Assembly: GCA_900469625.1 (NCBI GenBank)
Contig: UBXV01000014.1
Span: 152,812 to 216,811, forward strand
Length of the DNA: 64,000 bases
From: Hyphomicrobiales bacterium
GTDB taxonomy: Bacteria > Pseudomonadota > Alphaproteobacteria > Rhizobiales > Rhizobiaceae
Direction: 5' to 3'
Position numbers and translations under genes: made by a program. How positions within the stretch are numbered: position 1 is the first letter of the stretch; each line of letters starts with the position of its first letter. The notes under the pieces are model-generated. The model worked only from the letters and a program-made list of their open reading frames with translations. It ran no database searches and had not been told where the DNA came from. Positions 59,659 to 64,000 of this stretch are shown here, piece after piece.

Positions 59659-61494
59659 ATGTTTCAGTCCTTTGAAGTCACCTCCACGCCCCAGTTCGGC
59701 AAGGAGCGCACCGAGGCCCTGCGCGCGTCCTTCGCCAGCCTCGGCATCGACGGCTTTCTCGTGCCGCGCGCCGACGAGTTCCAGGGCGAGTATGTGCCGG
59801 CATCGTCGGAACGGCTGTCCTGGCTGACCGGCTTCACCGGGTCGGCCGGCGTCGCGCTCATCATGCAGAACCAGGCCGTCGTCTTCGTCGATGGACGCTA
59901 CGTCACCCAGCTGAAGGAGCAGGTCGACGGCCAGGTCTTTACCGGCGGCGATCTCGTCGGCGAACCGCCGCATCTCTGGCTGGAAAACAAGGGCACCAAG
60001 GGCTTCAGGCTCGGCATCGACCCGTGGCTGCACACCGGCGCGGAAGTGCGCCGCCTGGAAAAGGCGCTGGCAACGCTCGGCGGCACGCTCGTCTTCCTCG
60101 ACCACAACCCGCTCGACCGCATCTGGACCGGCCGCCCTGCAGCCCCGCTCGGCCGCGTCTCCATCCAGCCGATCGAGCAGGCCGGTGAACTGGCCAAGGA
60201 CAAGATCGCGACGATCGCGGCCGGTCTCGGCAAGGCCGGCGCCGGCGCCGTCGTCCTGACCGACCCTTCTTCGGTCGCCTGGACCTTCAACATCCGCGGT
60301 ACCGACGTGCCGCACACGCCGCATCCGCTCGCCCGCGCCATCATCCATGCCGATGGCCGCGCCGAGATCTTCCTCGACAAGCGCAAGACCGGGATCGAGC
60401 AGGAAGCCTACCTCACCCAGATCGCCGAGATCGCGGCACCCTCGACCTTCGACGACCGCCTGAAGGCACTCGGTGCTGCCGGCGCCGCTGTCATGCTCGA
60501 TCCTGACCTCGCTTCGTTTGCCATTTCCGAACTGATCCGCGCCAATGGCGGCAAGGTGGTCGAGGCGCTTGACCCCGCCCGCCTGCCCCGCGCCCAGAAG
60601 AACAAGGCCGAGATCGAGGGCTCGACGCGCGCGCATCTGCAGGACGGCGCCGCCATGGTCGAGTTCCTGGCGTGGCTCGACAAGGCCGAACCGGGCACCG
60701 TCACCGAAATCGGTGCCGCCAACCAGCTGGAGGCAGCCCGCGCCGCCGTCGGCGAGCGGATGCAGAACCCGCTGAAGGACATCTCCTTCGACACCATCTC
60801 CGGCGCCGGCGCCCACGCGGCGATCATGCACTACCGCGTGACCACCGACACCGACCAATCGATCGACGCGGGCACCATGTTCCTGATCGATTCCGGCGCG
60901 CAGTACATCAACGGCACCACCGACATCACCCGCACCGTGGCGATCGGCGCCGTGCCCGAAGAGCAGAAGCGCTTCTTCACATTGGTGCTGAAGGGCATGA
61001 TCGCCATCAGCACCGCGCGTTTCCCCAAGGGTTCGCGCGGCGTCGATCTCGACCCCTTGGCCCGTATCGCGCTCTGGAAGGCGGGCGCCGACTATGCCCA
61101 CGGCACCGGCCACGGCGTCGGCTCCTATCTTTCGGTGCATGAGGGCCCGCAGCGCATCGCCCGGCTTTCCACCCAGGAGCTGCTTCCCGGCATGATCCTG
61201 TCGAACGAGCCCGGCTACTACCGCCCGGGCGCCTTCGGCATCCGCATCGAAAACCTCATCGTCGTCCAGCCGGCCTCTGATGTCGCCGGCGGCGACCTCG
61301 CCATGCTCGGCTTCGACACGATCACCTATTGCCCGATCGACCGCCGCCTGGTGCTGCCGGCGCTCCTGACCGACGAGGAACTGGCCTGGTTCAACGCCTA
61401 CCACGCCGAGACCCGCGAAAAGCTGACGCCGCTGTTGGTCAGCGACGAGACGCGCACCTGGCTGAAGGCGGCCACCGAGGCGCTGACGCGCTAA
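59659..61494 (+). CDS. pepP: Xaa-Pro aminopeptidase (aminopeptidase P, M24B)
   Basis: A 611-residue enzyme that removes N-terminal residues before proline. Two creatinase-like N-terminal domains precede the pita-bread catalytic domain; metal ligands are Asp in FLIDSGAQY and TTDITRTV, His in GTGHGVGSYLSVHE, and Glu in LSNEPGYY and IRIENLIV. The length and three-domain build resemble the eukaryotic-type aminopeptidase P1. Start MFQSFEVTS is used since upstream residues have no family character. A strong terminator follows. Confidence 0.93.
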   Translation: MFQSFEVTSTPQFGKERTEALRASFASLGIDGFLVPRADEFQGEYVPASSERLSWLTGFTGSAGVALIMQNQAVVFVDGRYVTQLKEQVDGQVFTGGDLVGEPPHLWLENKGTKGFRLGIDPWLHTGAEVRRLEKALATLGGTLVFLDHNPLDRIWTGRPAAPLGRVSIQPIEQAGELAKDKIATIAAGLGKAGAGAVVLTDPSSVAWTFNIRGTDVPHTPHPLARAIIHADGRAEIFLDKRKTGIEQEAYLTQIAEIAAPSTFDDRLKALGAAGAAVMLDPDLASFAISELIRANGGKVVEALDPARLPRAQKNKAEIEGSTRAHLQDGAAMVEFLAWLDKAEPGTVTEIGAANQLEAARAAVGERMQNPLKDISFDTISGAGAHAAIMHYRVTTDTDQSIDAGTMFLIDSGAQYINGTTDITRTVAIGAVPEEQKRFFTLVLKGMIAISTARFPKGSRGVDLDPLARIALWKAGADYAHGTGHGVGSYLSVHEGPQRIARLSTQELLPGMILSNEPGYYRPGAFGIRIENLIVVQPASDVAGGDLAMLGFDTITYCPIDRRLVLPALLTDEELAWFNAYHAETREKLTPLLVSDETRTWLKAATEALTR

Positions 61495-61520
61495 ACCGAC
61501 ACGAGCATCGACAAAACGAA

Positions 61521-61552
61521 AAACGCCGCGGTTCACCTGAACCGCGGCGTTT
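61521..61552 (+). terminator. Terminator after aminopeptidase P
   Basis: A perfect 13-bp stem, AAACGCCGCGGTT/AACCGCGGCGTTT, with a 6-base loop. Its symmetric A and T ends would let it act on both strands. Confidence 0.85.
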
Positions 61553-61772
61553 GCATATAGGCAAAGCTCGAAGCGCTTGTTCGGCGCACACCGGTCACCC
61601 CATTCTCCTCAACCTAGCCCTTGTGGCGGGGATCCAGCGCCCTGACGCCGGTCAGGCCGAAAGACCTTTCAACCCCAACGCTTCGTGACGGGATTCCTGC
61701 GCCAGACACGGACATGAGGGACCCCGTGGCTGCCGTCTGGTACGCGGCCAGCACGCCTGACGGTTGACCCGC

Positions 61773-62087
61773 TCACAGCACCACGTGCCGGATCAGCATC
61801 ACCACCACCCAGCCGATGACCAGCATACGCAGGGTGGAAAGATTGAGCCCGAGGGCGATGGCGAAGGCGACGAACATCGAGACCGCGACGTCGAAGCCGC
61901 CATAGACGAAGGCGGGCGCAACCAGTGTCGTCAACACTGCGGCCGGCACCGCATTCAGCGCCGCTTCCAGCCGCGGCGGGATCTGCTTCATCTGGGTGAT
62001 GAGCACATAGCCGCCGATACGGGTGATAAAGGTGGCAACCGCCGCCGCGATGATCAGGTAGATGAGATTGAGGTGTTGCGGATCCAT
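61773..62087 (-). CDS. azlD: AzlD branched-chain amino acid transporter subunit
   Basis: A 104-residue inner-membrane protein with four hydrophobic helices, opening LIYLIIAAAVATFITRIGGY; this is the AzlD family. With AzlC it forms an exporter of branched-chain amino acids (compare E. coli YgaH/YgaZ). It starts three bases after azlC and is cotranscribed with it. Confidence 0.92.
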   Translation of the reverse strand: MDPQHLNLIYLIIAAAVATFITRIGGYVLITQMKQIPPRLEAALNAVPAAVLTTLVAPAFVYGGFDVAVSMFVAFAIALGLNLSTLRMLVIGWVVVMLIRHVVL

Positions 62088-62090
62088 GAC

Positions 62091-62810
62091 TCAGGCCTCC
62101 TTCTCGATGGCGACGGGCGGCACCGCCGCCGTCTCGGTCGGCGGCAGGCAGGCGGCGAGCAGGACGCCCGCCAGCGCCCCGATGCTGACATGCCAGGGCG
62201 AGCCTACGAAATGCATGCCGGCAACCGAGGCTACGGCCGAAACGGCAACGATCGGCAGGAAGCGGTCGCGCTTGCGAAAGCCCATGACCAGGCCGAGGAA
62301 GTAGATCGGCAACAGCACGTCGAGGCCGATCGCCTTGGGATCGCCGATCATCTGGCCGAAGATGGCGCCGAGCAGCGTGTTGAAGATCCAGGGGAAATAG
62401 ATCACCAGCCCGAAGCCGAGATACCAGGGGAAGGTCACCGGCAGGCCGCGCTCGCCGCGTTTCTCCGTCTCGGCATATTGCGGATCGACCAGCAGGAAGA
62501 AGGCGAAGAACTTCTGAACGGGCGTGAAATGCCGGATGTATTTGGCGATCGAAGCGGAATAGAGCACGTGGCGGAAGTTGACCGCAAACACCGAAAGCAC
62601 CACCAGCCAGGGCTGGACGTGGTTGCCGAACAGCTCGATGCCGACCATCTGGCTGGCGCCGGCATAGACGGTCGCGCTCATGAACACGGTGTCGGCGATG
62701 GTAAAGCCGTTGTCGACCGCAAGTGCGCCGAACAGCGCGCCGAACGGAGATGCCGCCAGCATGATCGGGAAGCCGCCGCGCACGCCCTCCCAGAATTCGT
62801 CTTTTCTCAT
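62091..62810 (-). CDS. azlC: AzlC branched-chain amino acid exporter
   Basis: A 239-residue inner-membrane protein with the AzlC signature: FPIMLAASPFGALFGALAVD, MSATVYAGASQMVGIELFG, VFAVNFRHVLYSASIA. It pairs with AzlD to export valine-type amino acids. Start MRKDEFWEG has GGAGGA upstream. An 8-bp inverted repeat lies about 165 bases upstream and may be a regulator site. Confidence 0.93.
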   Translation of the reverse strand: MRKDEFWEGVRGGFPIMLAASPFGALFGALAVDNGFTIADTVFMSATVYAGASQMVGIELFGNHVQPWLVVLSVFAVNFRHVLYSASIAKYIRHFTPVQKFFAFFLLVDPQYAETEKRGERGLPVTFPWYLGFGLVIYFPWIFNTLLGAIFGQMIGDPKAIGLDVLLPIYFLGLVMGFRKRDRFLPIVAVSAVASVAGMHFVGSPWHVSIGALAGVLLAACLPPTETAAVPPVAIEKEA

Positions 62811-63129
62811 GGGTTCCTCCCGCGGCACCGAATGGGCGCCCGCGGCATGGTGGCTTCGATCCCGTCGATCAAAGCCACATGCAGTGTTTCAAACCTGATG
62901 TAACGGCCGCAGCGCTTCGGCGCGCACGGCTGTCGTTCTTTGCCGGACAGATAGGCTCTTCGCCCCCCGCCAACAATTCAATTGCGCTTATACAATGATT
63001 GAATTTTATGATGCCTGGAGGCGGCAGGCTTGAACGAAAGGCGCATGGGCACGAAGAACCACAGCGGTTTTCATTCTCCCCGCCGCGCCACCCTTCGGCG
63101 CGGCGACATCGCCTGACGGCGAGGCTCGA
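62811..63129. other. Intergenic stretch upstream of azlCD
   Basis: No gene seen. It contains the azlCD upstream region with an AT-rich patch and the inverted repeat listed separately, then the 3' side of panB. Confidence 0.4.
62975..63005. promoter_or_regulatory. Inverted repeat upstream of azlCD
   Basis: AATTCAAT and ATTGAATT are exact 8-bp inverted copies separated by 15 bases inside an AT-rich patch in GC-rich DNA. The layout would suit an Lrp- or LysR-type regulator. Confidence 0.45.
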
Positions 63130-63951
63130 TCAGCGCTTGACCTGGAACGTATGCTCGACGCCCGGGAAGGTGCGCGCCTTGACCTCGTTGGCATAGTCCT
63201 CGGCCGCCTTGGAAATCGCCGGCGCCAGTTCGGCGAAATGCTTGACGAAGCGCGGCTTGAAGTCGTTGAAGAGGCCGAGCATGTCGTCGGAGACGAGGAT
63301 CTGGCCGTCGCAGGCCGGCGACGCGCCGATGCCGATGGTCGGCGCGCGCAGCTCGGCGGTGATCTCGCGCGCCACCGGCTCGACCGTGCCTTCGACGACG
63401 ATCGCGAAAGCGCCGGCATCGTCGATCGCCTTGGCGTCGCGACGGATTTTCGCCACTTCCTTCTCGTTGCGGCCGACCGAGCGGTAGCCGCCTGTGGTGT
63501 TGACGAGCTGCGGCATCAGCCCGACATGGCCGAGAACCGGAATGCCGCGGCTGACGAGGAATTCGACCGTTTCGGCCATCTCGGCGCCGCCCTCGAGCTT
63601 GACCGCACTGCAACCAGTTTCCTTCAGCACCCGGGCAGCACTGCGAAACGCCTGTTCCTTCGATTCCTGGTAGGAGCCGAACGGCAGGTCGATGACGATG
63701 CAGGAGCGCTCAGAGCCGCGCATGACCGCCTGGCCATGGGCAATCATCATCTCGAGCGTGACGCCGACGGTGGTGTCGAGGCCGTAGAGCACCATGCCCA
63801 GCGAATCGCCGACCAGCAGGAAATCAACGTGCGGATCGAGCAGCCGGGCGATCGGCGTCGTATAGGCCGTCAGGCTGACGATCGGGCGCTCGCCCTTCAG
63901 TGCTTGAATGTTGGCGGGGCTCAGGCGGCGTCTGGCGGACTGTACGCTCAT
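63130..63951 (-). CDS. panB: 3-methyl-2-oxobutanoate hydroxymethyltransferase
   Basis: First committed step of pantothenate (coenzyme A) synthesis: adds a hydroxymethyl group to 2-oxoisovalerate, an intermediate of valine synthesis. The 273-residue TIM-barrel protein shows [29 protein letters not shown] (metal Asp), [19 protein letters not shown] and the catalytic Glu in [14 protein letters not shown]. Another open frame ends three bases upstream, so it is probably not the first gene of its operon. The pathway link with ilvI at the other end of the window is metabolic, not positional. Confidence 0.95.
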   Translation of the reverse strand: MSVQSARRRLSPANIQALKGERPIVSLTAYTTPIARLLDPHVDFLLVGDSLGMVLYGLDTTVGVTLEMMIAHGQAVMRGSERSCIVIDLPFGSYQESKEQAFRSAARVLKETGCSAVKLEGGAEMAETVEFLVSRGIPVLGHVGLMPQLVNTTGGYRSVGRNEKEVAKIRRDAKAIDDAGAFAIVVEGTVEPVAREITAELRAPTIGIGASPACDGQILVSDDMLGLFNDFKPRFVKHFAELAPAISKAAEDYANEVKARTFPGVEHTFQVKR

Positions 63952-63953
63952 TC

Positions 63954-64000
63954 TCAGGCAACCTTTGCAAAACGGGCGGATTTGACGGTGATCACGCGGT
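63954..64000 (-). CDS. C-terminus of an unidentified gene upstream of panB (cut by window edge)
   Basis: On the minus strand an open frame entering from the edge reads [14 protein letters not shown] and stops with TGA three bases before the panB ATG. The tight spacing suggests a gene cotranscribed with panB. Fifteen codons are not enough to name it; panC would be a frequent neighbour but the tail does not look like PanC to me. Confidence 0.3.
   Translation of the reverse strand, partial: RVITVKSARFAKVA

Overview
The window looks like chromosome of a Rhizobiaceae alphaproteobacterium, most like Ensifer/Sinorhizobium or a close relative such as Shinella. This rests on the high GC, the permuted (two-piece) tmRNA with the tag ANDNYAEARLAA, rhizobial intergenic mosaic hairpins, DUF4169/DUF2853/DUF2065 genes, and the core order thyA-GST-folA-hflK-hflC...degP with serB, miaA, ilvI and ilvH nearby. 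I see no phage, IS element, plasmid origin, CRISPR array or tRNA. About 60 protein genes are supported, plus one tmRNA.

Layout. 0-3.3 kb: start of an alcohol-dehydrogenase-like gene, then ilvI-ilvH behind a transcription attenuator with an Ile/Leu/Val-rich leader peptide. 3.3-10.6 kb: MFS carrier, SRPBCC protein with a gutted ArsR regulator and twin operators, HerA-like ATPase, outer-membrane protein, Ca2+/H+ antiporter with a K+-channel-like protein. 10.6-14.5 kb: miaA and serB diverging from overlapping start codons, an acetyltransferase, and a LysR regulator facing a tiny ORF. 14.8-21.6 kb: an envelope quality-control and folate block on the minus strand (degP, ACT protein, DUF2065, hflC, hflK, folA, GST, thyA). 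21.7-27.1 kb: ABC export operon led by a membrane-bound AraC-type regulator.

27.3-29.5 kb: DUF2853, then ssrA (tmRNA), the ClpXP adaptor sspB, DUF4169 and a ribbon-helix-helix gene. SspB ends, and the DUF4169 protein begins, with nearly the same short peptide. 29.4-38.9 kb: diguanylate cyclase, beta-barrel protein, large AsmA protein, FAD-linked dehydrogenase, secreted sulfatase. 39-43.4 kb: RND efflux pair. 43.7-49.5 kb: Tat-exported cyclase-family hydrolase with an AhpD-like partner, uvrD, DUF488, GNAT, and a damaged adenylate cyclase. 49.5-57.8 kb: isochorismatase-like protein, phosphoribosyltransferase, second diguanylate cyclase, CreA, chemoreceptor-cheW pair, small membrane protein, SCO protein. 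57.9-64 kb: prmA, aminopeptidase P, azlCD and panB.

Most of it is core housekeeping DNA. The less ordinary material is the ilv attenuator with an apparently leaderless leader ORF, the ssrA-sspB-DUF4169 neighbourhood with its shared peptide, two decayed regulatory genes (ArsR, adenylate cyclase), repeated sequence words upstream of the AraC/ABC operon, and three mosaic repeat islands built from paired hairpin ends.
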